Made by a program: the position numbers and the translations under genes
Notes under the pieces: generated by a model
Databases searched by the model: none
The model's input: only the letters and a program-made list of their open reading frames with translations
What the model was told of the DNA's origin: nothing
Shown here: piece by piece, positions 41,371 to 51,965 of the stretch
Numbering within the stretch: the first letter of the stretch is position 1
Layout: each line of letters starts with the position of its first letter
Source: Nematopogon swammerdamellus
Lineage: Eukaryota; Arthropoda; Insecta; Lepidoptera; Adelidae
Direction: 5' to 3'
Assembly: GCA_946902875.1 (NCBI GenBank)
Contig: OX336345.1
Location: forward strand, 3,379,395 to 3,443,394
Length of the DNA stretch: 64,000 nucleotides

Positions 41371-42070
41371 TCTAACTGACGCACGAGTATTTCCATAAAT
41401 TAATTTTGCACCCAGAGCCACTATTTGCGATAGTTGTATTTAGTTTAGCATATCACAGCACAGAGTACGGTCCGCTGCATCTGTCGCATGGCTGACGGCG
41501 GCGCGGCGACGCGGCGACGTCACGCGCAATCAGCTGCTAGCAAAACATTTGGATCGTTCAAGCCGAATGTTGGACGAGAAAAACGAGCGGTGCCGGCCGG
41601 CGCGGCGTGCAGCGGCTGTCGTTCCGCGGAAGAGCTCGCCCACACTTACCACTTATGCATTTGCGTCTACGTCTCCAACTAGTTTTTTTAAAGATTGTAT
41701 TCCACACTCGCAGGTGTGATCTCGCATCTCTGCTAACCGTCGCGCAGGTAGATGGGTTCTCTCTCTCGCGAAGATACGTTTCTCCCCAAACGTCGTGTCA
41801 CATAGTTCGAAAAACGATCGTGATTAAAGCCGTTAAATTTTTAATAACGCATTTGTGTGTGATGCTATGGGCGGATAAGCTCTTTCCAGGGGTGTACCTA
41901 CCTACCTTGTACCTTTCAGTAATTAATAATTATGCCTGGTGTCGTTTTTAACGGTCGTTCGATTTTTGGTTTGGTTTCTCCGCGCTGTCATACCCGTTAC
42001 CTGTCATACCATGTGGAACTTGTGCTAACGAAGCACGAGTCAAGCACGAGTCAGCGGGCGGACGTGAAAA
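41371..42070. other. Unassigned 0.7-kb region
   Basis: Left flank of the foldback element. AGCACGAGTC occurs twice at about 42033-42052. No gene is recognised. Confidence 0.35.
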
Positions 42071-42077
42071 GCGAAAG
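42071..42077 (+). repeat. Target duplication of the foldback element, left
   Basis: GCGAAAG, repeated exactly at 45144-45150. Confidence 0.85.
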
Positions 42078-42308
42078 CACAGCATATATATGGCTAAAGC
42101 AGTATGGAAACTACGTACAAAACGATCGAAACGACGCACTCACACACACGCACGCCTCAACAAGGCCCCGAAGCGAATGTCGCAAACAATCAGTCGCGGG
42201 TGCCGCGTCCGAGTGGTCGTGTTTGTTTTTGTTGCATGCGCCACGGACAGTCCGCGATCTTTTAGAATGCAAAAAAATGTTTACAAACGTTTTTCGACTG
42301 TTGTCACT

Positions 42309-43789
42309 TTATATTAACTTTTGACAAATGTTGACAACTTTTGTCAACTTTTCTCATCTTTTGCCAACTTCTGTCACATTTTGTCAAGTTTTATCGACTG
42401 TTGTCAACTCTTGTAAACTTTTCTTATCTTTTGCCAACTTCTGTCACCTTTTGTCAACTTTTATCGACTGTTGTCAACTCTTGTCAAGTTTTGTAAACTT
42501 TTGAGAACTTTTGCCAACTCTCGGTAACTTATGTCAACTCTTGTCAACTTTTGTCAACTTTTCTCATCTTTTGCCAACTTCTGTCACCTTTTGTCAACTT
42601 TTATCGATTGTTGTCAACTCTTGTCAAGTTTTGTAAACTTTTGAGAACTTTTGCCAACTCTCGGTAACTTATGTCAACTCTTGTCAACTTTTGTTAACTT
42701 TTCTTATCTTTTGCCAACTTCTGTCACCTTTTGTTAACTTTTATCGACTGTTGTCAACTCTTGTCAAGTTTGTACACTTTTGAGAACTTTTGTCAACTGT
42801 CGGTAACTTATGTCAACTCTTGTCAACTTTTGTCAACTTTTCTCATCTTTTGCCCACTTCTGTCACCTTTTGTCAACTTTTATCGACTGTTGTCAAGTTT
42901 TGTAAACTTTTGAAAACTTTTGCCAACTCTCGGTAACTTATGTCAACTCTTGTCAACTTTTGTCAACTTTTCTTATATTTTGCCAACTTCTGTCACCTTT
43001 TGTCAACTTTTATCGACTGCTGTCAACTCTTGTCAATGTTTGTCAACCTTGGTCAACTTTTGTCAACTTTCGTCAATATTTGTCAACTTTTGCCATCTTT
43101 TGTCAACTTTTATCGACTGTTGTCAATGTTTATCAACCTTTGTCAACTATTGTCAACTTTCGTCAACATTTGTCAACTTTTGTCATATTTTTTCAACTTT
43201 TATCGACTGTTGTCAACTCTTGTCAATGTTTGTCAACCTTGGTCAACTTTTGTCAACTTTCGTCAATATTTGTCAACTTTTGTCATCTTTTGTCAACTTT
43301 TATCGACTGTTGTCAACTCTTGTCAATGTTTGTCAACCTTGGTCAACTTTTGTCAACTTTCGTCAACATTTGTCAACTTTTGTCATCTTTTGTCAACTTT
43401 TATCGACTGTTGTCAACTCTTGACAATTTTTGTTAACCTTCGTTGGCTTTTGTCTACTTTTGTCATCTTTTGTCAACTTTTATCGACCTGTGTCAACTTT
43501 TATCGACTGTTGTCAACTCGTGTCAATGTCAACCTAACCTTGGTCAACTTTTGTCAACTTTCGTCAACATTTGTCATCTTTGTCAACTTTTATCGACTGT
43601 TGTCAACTCTTGTGGTTGTTTGTCAACCTTAGTCAACTTTCGTCAACATTTTGTCATCTTTTGTCAACTTTTGTATACTTTTCTCGACTTTTGTGAACTT
43701 ACAGCCACTTTCGTCATCTTTTGTCAACTTTTGCCAACTTCTCTCAGCTTTTGTCAGCTTTTATCATATTTTAACCACTGTTGTCAACA
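42309..43789 (+). repeat. Foldback left arm: 10-bp TTGTCAACTT array
   Basis: About 148 units of a 10-bp consensus TTGTCAACTT with variants (TTATCGACTG, TTGTCAATGT, TCGTCAACAT, TTGTCATCTT). Variants recur as a higher-order unit: TATCGACTG falls at about 42391, 42461, 42601, 42741, 42881, 43011, 43111, 43201, 43301, 43401, 43501 and 43591. The spacing is about 130-140 bp in the outer part and 90-100 bp in the inner part. Confidence 0.9.
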
Positions 43790-44915
43790 AGTTGACAAAC
43801 AGCTGACATAAGTTGACAAACGTAGACAAAATATGAAAAAAGTTGACAATACTTAGTTGACATTAATTAACAATAGTTGACGAAAGTTGACAAACGTTGA
43901 CAAGAGTTGAAAAAAGTTCACGAAAGCTGACAAAAGTCCATAAAAGTGACAGAACTTGGCAAAAGTTGACAATAGTGGTTAAAAGTTGACAGAAGTTAGT
44001 AAAAGTTGACAAAAGATGACGAAAGTTGAGAAAAGTTGACGGAAGCTGGCCTAAGTTCATAAAAGTGACAGAAGTTGGCAAAAGTTGACAAAAATTTCCG
44101 AAAGTTGACAACAGTCGTTAAAATTTTACAAAAGCTGATAGAAGTGGGCAAAAATTGACAAAAGATGACAAAAGTGGCTATAAGTTAACAAAAGTCGACA
44201 AAAGCCATAAAAGTAGACAAACGTTGACGAAAGTTGACAAAAGTTGACAAATGTTGACGAAAGTTGACAAATGTTGACAAAAGTTGACAAGAGTTGACAT
44301 AAGTTGACATAAGTTGCCGAGAGTTGATAAAAGTTCTCAAAAGTTTACAAAACTTGACAAGAGTTGACAACAGTCGATAAAAGTTCACAAAAGGTGACAG
44401 AAGTTGGCAAAAGATGAGAAAAGTTGATAAAAGAGAACGAAAATGGCTATAATTTCACAAAAATCGAGAAAAATAGACAAAAGTTGACAAACGTTGACAA
44501 AAGATGACAAAAGTCGACAAATGTTGACAAAAGTTGACAAAAGTAACCAAGGTTGACAAAGATTGACAAGAGTTGACAACAGTCGATAAAAGTTGACAAA
44601 AGATGACAAAAGATGACAAATGTTGACGAAAGTTGACAAAAGTTGACCAAGGTTGACAAACATTGACAAGAGTTGACAACAGTCGATGAAAGTTGACAAA
44701 AGATGACAAATGTTGACGAAAGCTCACAAAAGTTTACCAAGGTTGACACACATTGACAAGACTTGACAACAGTCGATAAAAGTTGACAAAAGATGACTGA
44801 AATTGGCAAAAGATGAGAAAAGTTGACAAACATTTACAATGGTTGACGATAGCTGACAAAAGTTGTTAACAATTTACAAAGTTAATAAAAGTTGACAAAA
44901 GTCGAGAAAAGTTAT
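43790..44915 (-). repeat. Foldback right arm: inverted 10-bp array
   Basis: The same 10-bp units in the opposite orientation (AAGTTGACAA). The same higher-order order of variants (AGTCGAT, CATTGACAAGAGTTGACAAC) appears inverted at about 44570-44780, and a distinctive GAGAAAAATAGACAAAAG block near 44470 mirrors 43670-43700. The arms are unequal and internally rearranged. The switch point is the palindrome TTGTCAACAAGTTGACAA at 43781-43798. Confidence 0.88.
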
Positions 44916-45143
44916 ATCAATTCATATTTATAGCAACCACGTTTTGAACTTATTATTGATGATTGATTATATTGATTATTTGATCATTACATTACAGAAC
45001 CTAAATAAATGTTTTAATAAATAATAATTTTACAATTTTACAAAAAAATTTGATTGACATCCCTAACGCTCCAATGGAGCGTAGGTACTTATTTTAACAA
45101 ATAGGCCTAGTTTCCATACTGCTTTAGCCATATATATGCTGTG

Positions 45144-45150
45144 GCGAAAG
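45144..45150 (+). repeat. Target duplication of the foldback element, right
   Basis: GCGAAAG, the exact match of 42071-42077. Confidence 0.85.
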
Positions 45151-46074
45151 TGAGTGTTGCCCTGAAAGGCACTTGCCACCGGTCTGTGTTCGAAATTCGA
45201 ATATTGGTTCAAAGTGGCTGCTCAGCCTGTGGAACCGTCAGCGCACGCCCGTCGCGGCGAGTGTGCGTAGCGCTCGCAGAGAGACGGCGACACCGACACG
45301 TTCGTCGTCGTCGGCCGGACTCGGCCGGCACGGTACGACACTGCTAGAACAATGCTAATGCGAGCGCTCATTATGCGGAGAGAGGCCGTCGCTTTAATTG
45401 CAGAGCACCGTCGTCGTCGTCGTCGCAATTATGGCTTAAAACCGTCGCCGCGCAGTTAGCCATAATTGGCGGACTCGGAACGCGGGCGTAATTGAACGAT
45501 AACAAGTTGGCCAGTTCGGAATTGGTCCCCCTGCGATCGACGACGCCACCACAAAATGATCGAACGATTCCGTTGGCCGAATAGGGCCTGCTTACCGTTC
45601 CATTGTCTATTCTGTTCATCGAGCTAAAGTCGCAAATACAGAAATTATAGCATCCAAGGGACTGGTCAAGGGGCCTCGATCTGGCATACATGATCACTGT
45701 ACTCGCAAGAGTGCAGGTGTAGACGTCTGGATTTTGTAGCCGCAAGGCTGGTATCTCTGGACGTCTATAAACAAAACGTAAAATTATAAAAATGATAGTA
45801 AGAATGTGGTCAAGGACCTTGCTCCGGCGAGAACGCGAGGACATTGGCTTATTTGGCTTACGTTATTATTATATGGTTTTTTTTTTCAATGAGCTCTACA
45901 CGCTGATACCGTAGCACGTCCGAAGCAGCGTCGTCTACCTGAGGGAATGGAGTGATAAACTCTGGAAATAATTAAATTTAATATTTACTATTCACCCGAA
46001 ATCAAAATTAGTTAATGTTCTACAAATTATATTGTAGGACGTGAAAATGAATCTTCGTGATTCTATAAGAATTA
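45151..46074. other. Unassigned 0.9-kb region
   Basis: Right flank of the foldback element. GC-rich with a (CGT)n tract at about 45409-45425. No gene is recognised. Confidence 0.35.
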
Positions 46075-46235
46075 TTAGAATAGAATACAATAGAAACTCT
46101 TTATTGCACACAATGGAAAGGAGAACAGTACACGAGTAGAACAAACCAATACAGAAGTGCGCAAAGGCGGACATATCACTGCAAGTGATTTCTATCCAGT
46201 CAACCTTTGTGTGATGACTGATGAGGAATAAAATA
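46075..46235 (-). repeat. LINE tail family D
   Basis: AGAATACAATAGAAACTCTT, TATTGCACAC, GCGCAAAGGCGGACATATCA and ATCCAGTCAACCTTTG. Reverse-strand relative of 51840-51965. Confidence 0.6.
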
Positions 46236-47492
46236 CAGAGAAAGAAGTATGGGTATTATTATTTCAACAAAACAAAACAAAAATTTACGAGTAACACGAA
46301 CGAGTGAATCTTTATTGCTAAAAGGAGCGAGAGCGCGCCGGCATCTGTGTAGCAGTGAAAATAATTAGCCTAGCAGCTAGAGCTGACGCCGGAGCGTATA
46401 AATTCACAGTATTGGCCGCGCACGTGACGCGCAAATAAAAATACTAATTCAAGAGGGAATTTATCGTCTAATTGTTTCGGATTTATGACGTCTTCGGCCG
46501 CGCCAGCCGAGGCACATTGTTGCTTGCCGGCACATAAACAAGGCAGGTAACGAGCAACCACTTCGGCAAACATCGTGACTCGCTATATTTACGCGTTGCA
46601 TTTTTCCAACGCTCAGGTTACGTCTGAGAGAAATGCCCGCGGGCAAAGTGCGCGAGGGCTATCTCGGAAGACTTCACTCGATTTACGATCCTTTCGCTAC
46701 TCTTCTTGCTCGATTTCATATTAAGTAAAATGGAGAAAACTTTTACAAAACGATCAAAATGCACATAAACAGCGATGTCAACTTTTAGACAACTTTCAAT
46801 TGTTTATTGTTTATTGTATAAACACGCTTGGAGATGTCGAAAATTCGACCAGTTCTAATTCAATGCGAAGAAGAGCACGTCGAAGACGAAGAAGACGTCG
46901 CAAGTCCCAATGTTTTGTTAGGAAAGTTGACATTACTATTGAAATCCAAACTAAGATAGGTCTCCGTGTGTATTTAAACTGAATTAATGTATAGAACACA
47001 CATGAATATTCGCAACACAGATATGCAGTACCTAATATTTTTTATTATTCGCCAATTTTAATTCAACGTTTTGAATCTCTACGTCCCTTACTTCAGATAA
47101 ACACACAACATATAAGAAGGAACATACCTACAATCCCACCCAAGAGAAAAAATTCGTAAACACGAATCTTATTCGATCTCGAATATGCTTTCGCAGTAGA
47201 GCCCCGAGTGAGCGACTCGAGCTCCTCGTGGAGTGGGAATTTCGTCATGCATCTGTCTGCAAGAACTTCAGTAATTTTCAAAAGTAGCACATTCTGCACC
47301 TCGTTACTGAGCTGTGCGCATGCGTGCAAGGCACGTTGGTGGCTCACGAGGAAATGTCGTGGGGACGAGAAATTTATTAACAAGGATGCCCCTTCGTCAT
47401 CAACATATTTTACGGGTACCTATGTATTTCACCCACTTGCGTAGTAGCTTCTACGAGTAAGGTCTCTGATATATGTAACGGAAGCCTTTTCA
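46236..47492. other. Unassigned 1.25-kb region
   Basis: A purine-rich GAAGA repeat at about 46865-46900 produces Arg-rich frames. No gene is recognised. Confidence 0.3.
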
Positions 47493-47812
47493 TACATACA
47501 TAACCATACACTGTATCCCGACAATCGAGGTAAGCAGAGTAATCGGTGTTGTGCTGCAAGAACTCTGGTAAATTGCAGCACATCACCGAACAGCACGTCT
47601 AGCAAATTAATATAGGACAAGATAATTCTCAAGCAGCAAGTAAGGCGCAAATACCCACCTGATGCATTACATGGTGAAAGAACCTACCTTGCCAAGGTGA
47701 GAGGTGGTTAGCCTCTCGTCCTTTAGCACGGCATCCCTTAGTAGCCTTTTACGACTTCATGGGGAGAGATGCAGTAGGGCTATTCTTTTTAAGTACCGGC
47801 CCCACACAAGGT
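47493..47812 (-). repeat. Family C retroposon, full-length
   Basis: (CATA)n, then CACTGTATCCCGACAATCG, GGTAAGCAGAGTAATCGGTG, CTCTGGTAAATTGCAGCAC, GCCAAGGTGAGAGGTGG and, at the right, the 5' block GGGGAGAGATGCAGTAGGGC, AAGTACCGGCCCCACAC. Confidence 0.78.
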
Positions 47813-48096
47813 AAGAAATTACATACTATGATTGCTCACTCTCTGAAGGACCTTCAAATTACCGACAAATTCACCGCGAATTGCTGGTTTCGTTATCTGA
47901 CTCACCGCGATCCGAACCTGCTTAGAATAATTTTCTAGCGCCGAGCAAATTGACTCGTGTTCGCGACAACTCGTGTGAAGATTGTTCCAAATTGTGTCGC
48001 CATTAATTTTCCCTTATATAGACGAGTTGATAGGACGGCTCGCTTAGGTATGCAGCTAATAATGCGCCCGTGGATAGTAGCGGAGACGCTTTAGAT

Positions 48097-48520
48097 CGAG
48101 GGTCTTCACTTCAACGCGCGGCCCGCGGGGCGCTTGCGGCCCGCGTTTACGTCCTTGGCGGCCCGACATTAGATTGACAAAATTAAATTCACATGTCTAC
48201 AAATTATACCTATTTACAGATTAAAACCGTCTGCCAACCACTAAAACTGACAACCACTGTCAATTCGGAACGACTTCTGTGTGCTCTGCAATATATAGGT
48301 AGTATAATATCCGCAAAAACAAACGTCAAAGTGACAGCGAATACACCGCACATCCTCTGAACCGTGTGAGCGCCGTGTTCGCTTTTTGATGACGCCATAG
48401 ATGTCATCGCACCGTTCACGACAGTTCGGAACGCACAATCGGCACGTCTTGTGTTGTGCCCCGCCAAACCAATATCAGACTATACTAGGCCCTTGACTTC
48501 AGAAAGGTTGAAGACCCTTG
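48097..48520. mobile_element. 424-bp non-autonomous hAT element, TSD CTTTAGAT
   Basis: Perfect 8-bp duplications CTTTAGAT at 48089-48096 and 48521-48528. The left end CGAGGGTCTTCA and the right end, minus strand, CAAGGGTCTTCA match at 11 of 12. The repeated GCGGCCCGC motif near the left end is common in hAT subterminal regions. An 86-codon minus-strand frame inside shows no transposase similarity. Confidence 0.85.
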
Positions 48521-48528
48521 CTTTAGAT

Positions 48529-49685
48529 GGCGGCGACCGGCAAACAAGCCAGCCACTGCAATCAACGACAACTCCTACTTGATAATCGGATACGCAGACG
48601 TGATGATTACACGTATACAGCTTCACTTTAAACGCTGTTGGAGCTAGCGGCAGTCTTGCAGTTTATTTTCGAAAACATAATTAATACTTTTAAGTTGTGC
48701 AAATATTTAAGTAATTTTTTATTTATTTCTTTATTACAAGAAAACCAAAAACATATACATTTAAGAACATTCTGCTTTACTGCGTGACAGTTTGTTGGCA
48801 GAATCTGGTCTTCATCTCACTTTTCTGTGTTAATATGAGGTCTGCGTCCTGTTGATATTTACAGTGTGGAAGTCGAAATGTCATCGGTCGATGTACCGTC
48901 CGACAGTAATAATTGTATGGTCGTGTTATACGTATGCATAAAAGTCTTATGTTTCGTTGTGATGAACTTCGATTACAGCAATATTTTCATACGCTATTAT
49001 AATATCATCAGGATTATCGGCAATTTCATACCAGACCCAACGCAGCTACAGAAAGATATTTTTTTTTACTTTTGCATACATTTCAATAAATTCTCTTCAT
49101 TAGGAAATACGAGTATTAATAATGATTGTTCTAACCCTAACCAAGCAGACCTTGAAGAAAAACGATTGACACGTCTCGTCTCATTTATTAGGCACCAAGT
49201 AACTTTACCACTGTGAAAGTTTCTACAGTTTGTTTCTACAGTTGGATAATCAGCATTGTCTTATACACAATGCATATAGTAGGTACCTACGAAAAGAAAT
49301 GGCCTCGTCCCATTCGCTGATTTATCTGCTGCCACTTCATTTTCAGAGTCAGTCTCCACTGCTGTTTTGTTTAGTTATTGTTTACCCTCGCAGTGGTAAG
49401 TTGAATTAGGCCACATTCAGCGCGCACATTATCTCGTATTCGCACAAGCGCCGGAGGAGGCATTGTCCGCGCTCTCTCCACTTCCTCTCCGCATCTGAAT
49501 GAGGCTAACAAGGCTTTATGCAGGCGCGAGCTGGCCGAGAAGTCGACTCAAAAAACATGTCCGACTTACTGCACCCACGCATCCTCGCCGCCGGCTCGAC
49601 GACCCTTTATTTCTAGTTTACGAGTACTACTCGTATCTTTCCATACCCATCACACTTGAATAGCGAGGGCAACGCATGAGATGAT
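48529..49685. other. Unassigned 1.15-kb region
   Basis: AT-rich. The plus-strand frame at 48866-49216 has no recognised domain and AT-driven composition. A TTTATTTATTTCTTTATT tract at about 48719 may be an old LINE tail on the minus strand. Confidence 0.35.
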
Positions 49686-50035
49686 TCACACACACACACA
49701 CACCCACACACCGCACGCCGTATCCGGACAATCGGGGTAAGCAGAGTAATCGCTGTTCTGCTGCAAGTACTCTGATAAATTTCAGCACAACACCGACCAC
49801 CACGTTTAGCAAAGCATTCGGACAAGATAACTATCAGGCACCAAGTAAAGGCATGAAGACCCACCTGATGCATGACAATAGGTGGAAAGACCGCGCCAAG
49901 GTGAGAGGTGGCTAGCCTGTCGCCCTTATGCACGGTCGGCATCTTGTTCTTATCCCTTAGTCGCCTTTTACGACATGCACGGGGAGAGATGCAGTGGGAC
50001 TATTCTTATTAAGTAGGGACCCCACACAGCACTAC
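49686..50035 (-). repeat. Family C retroposon, full-length with (CA)n end
   Basis: (CA)n at 49687-49703, then GCCGTATCCGGACAATCGGG, GTAAGCAGAGTAATCGCTG, CAACACCGACCACCACGTTT, GCGCCAAGGTGAGAGGTGGC and the 5' block at the right (ACGGGGAGAGATGCAGTGGG). Confidence 0.78.
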
Positions 50036-50454
50036 TACACAGTACTAAGATGATTCAACCAATGCTAAGTATTATCTGGTGCATTGTCGAATGCTAAACG
50101 GTTAAACCTGGCAAGATAAATATTAATGATCTGAATAAGAGCTTACTCACTAATGTAGCGGTGAAACATGTGGTAGTGAAAGCATTTGGCGCGCCGGTTT
50201 ACTCACAATTGAATCACTGATTGTTAAAAGGGGGCGATGATACACTTTTGGCCGAATTGACTTTTTTATCGATTCAGGCTCTTGAACGGCACCTCCATCG
50301 GTGAGTGTAAAAAGGGAACGAATTCATACACAGGAGGTCATTTATTTGACACATTGAAAAATACGTTGTATGAAAAGTATGTTGTATAGAAAATTAATGA
50401 ATATAAAAAAAACATTATAATATAAAATAATCACTACTTCAAGTACTTCGTACC
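50036..50454. other. Unassigned
   Basis: Nothing recognised. Confidence 0.3.
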
Positions 50455-50766
50455 GTGTGGAGCCGGTACTTTAAAAGAATAGCCCCACTGCATCTCCTCC
50501 CGTGTATGTCGTAAAAGGCGACTAAGGGATATGACTCCCTTCTTATATTACTAGGTGGTAGGGTTCAACCCGCCCGGGTTGGTACCACCGCACTGAATGA
50601 AATGTCGGTCGAAACGGCTATGTATATAGTTTGTGTTTTCCGTCCAGTTCAGTGTAGCCGGCACGACCGAAGGGAAGCGCTGACGTGGCACCAAGTTCAC
50701 CCGGTGTTATGGGCTGACATCACGGATGTTGTAGGTGATGTAGCCAAACGTGTCAGTTTCAATAAA

Positions 50767-50790
<24 letters not shown>
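50455..50790 (+). repeat. SINE-A short subfamily, full-length
   Basis: 5' block (GTGTGGAGCCGGTACTTT to GGCGACTAAGGGAT) joined directly to ATGACTCCCTTCTTATATTA, the central domain, the 3' domain and a tail of about 27 A's (one of the longest here). There is no tRNA A or B box and no 5S-like segment. Confidence 0.85.
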
Positions 50791-50797
<7 letters not shown>

Positions 50798-51839
50798 ACA
50801 CTAACTTTGATATGAACAAATACGTTTTTAATATATGTGACTATGTTAGAAAATAAAACAGTTTTTTTTTTAATATCTCGGAAAGTTGAAAATGTAACAT
50901 GGGGTATGTTATAAATCAGCGATTCAATTTCAGATTCACGCGCAGTTTGGTTGCATTTTTGCCGCTGTTCCTGTTTTATGCCCGTTCCGGGCGGTCCTTA
51001 TGGAGTGAGGAAGTGGGACTTTTTACGCGGATCCGAGTGGAAGTCGACACGGCATTCTCCTTATATAATTCGGGCGTATTTTTCCGTATTTACATATTTG
51101 GCGAGCGTCGAGTAGCGGTGATAGACGTAACAGATAAAAGGCGTGTCCGCGAGGCCTCCCCACTGATTTCCGTACATTTTGAAGCGACGCCGACAATTTA
51201 TTTGCTGTCTGTCCTGGCTCAGACGGAAGGAAGCTCTCCACTTTGATACTTTTTTTTGCTATCGCTCCGGAATTGATTAAACGCAAAGAATTTAATGGCC
51301 GACCGGCGCGCTCCGCAAAGAGCGTGGGAAAAGAGCCTCTATCGGATATTTATTAAAGGGAAATATTTGGGGAATCTCGTTTATTTGCTTCAGCCTCCGT
51401 TCGACTGTCGATTTCATTGGCGTTTAATCGCTGCCTGCTTTAATTAATTGTATGTGCCGGTATTGAATTCTGTTTAGATTAGGATAGAACAGCTTCAGTG
51501 TCGGAGCGACCTACAAGGAAACTAAAAGTCGTTCGTGCGGTGTGCAGGGGCATATTTCTCGGGTTTTAGGGGCATTATGTCTGTTTCAATTAGACCGCTG
51601 TCGCCGCCGAAAAAAAAAACCCTAGTGCTCCTTGACAAATGATCAGACTGTGTGTGCGTGACGGATTTTATTATGTTGTCGGGCGACGACACGACACACG
51701 ACCGCGGAGGCGCGCCGCGACATGAGACGTGGAGTCGAGTCAAATGTTCATTCGTGTGCGCTCTGTGGGTGGCGCCTCGCATCGCATGCCAGTAGAACCG
51801 CCACAATTTTGTCTTCAATTTTATTATAATATGCATAAT
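50791..51839. other. Unassigned 1-kb region
   Basis: Contains two open frames of about 100 codons on opposite strands, neither with a recognised domain. Nothing else. Confidence 0.3.
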
Positions 51840-51965
51840 AAGGTTGACTGTAAGAAATCTCTGTAAGGGATAAGTCCGCCCCTTTGCACCATATGTAAAT
51901 GTTCTAATGTATTTGTTACTGTTTAATGTTTACTGGAGCAGTAAAGAATTTTAGATCTATCTTTT
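51840..51965 (+). repeat. LINE tail family D
   Basis: AAGGTTGACTGTAAGAAATC, GGGATAAGTCCGCC, AATGTATTTGTTACTGTTTA and CTGGAGCAGTAAAGAATTTT. Reverse complement of 20395-20530. Confidence 0.7.

Larger units (their letters stand above)
42078..45143. mobile_element. 3,066-bp foldback transposon with 10-bp-repeat arms
   Basis: Terminal inverted repeats 42078-42113 and 45108-45143 are identical over 36 bp (start CACAGCATATATATGGCTAA). The 7-bp flanks GCGAAAG are identical. Inside each end lies about 190-195 bp of unique, mutually unrelated sequence, then the repeat arms: T-rich strand from 42309 to 43789, A-rich strand from 43790 to about 44915. It encodes nothing credible; the Ser/Leu/Phe-rich frames are translations of the repeat. 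Foldback architecture, CA-starting ends and a 7-bp duplication resemble Galileo-type members of the P superfamily, and 10-bp-repeat arms recall Drosophila FB elements. Both comparisons are by recall; no transposase is present to confirm them. Confidence 0.85.

Noticed and set aside
42731..44833. Several open frames of 60-230 codons, Ser/Leu/Phe/Cys-rich
   Set aside because: They are translations of the 10-bp repeat in many overlapping frames; the period of 10 keeps frames open in a regular pattern without codon bias or domains.
46860..46910. Arg-rich nuclear-signal-like peptide
   Set aside because: Produced by a GAAGA-type simple repeat; no longer coding context.
48866..49216. 116-codon plus-strand open frame
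   Set aside because: AT-rich composition (Ile/Phe/Tyr/Asn) and no recognisable motif.
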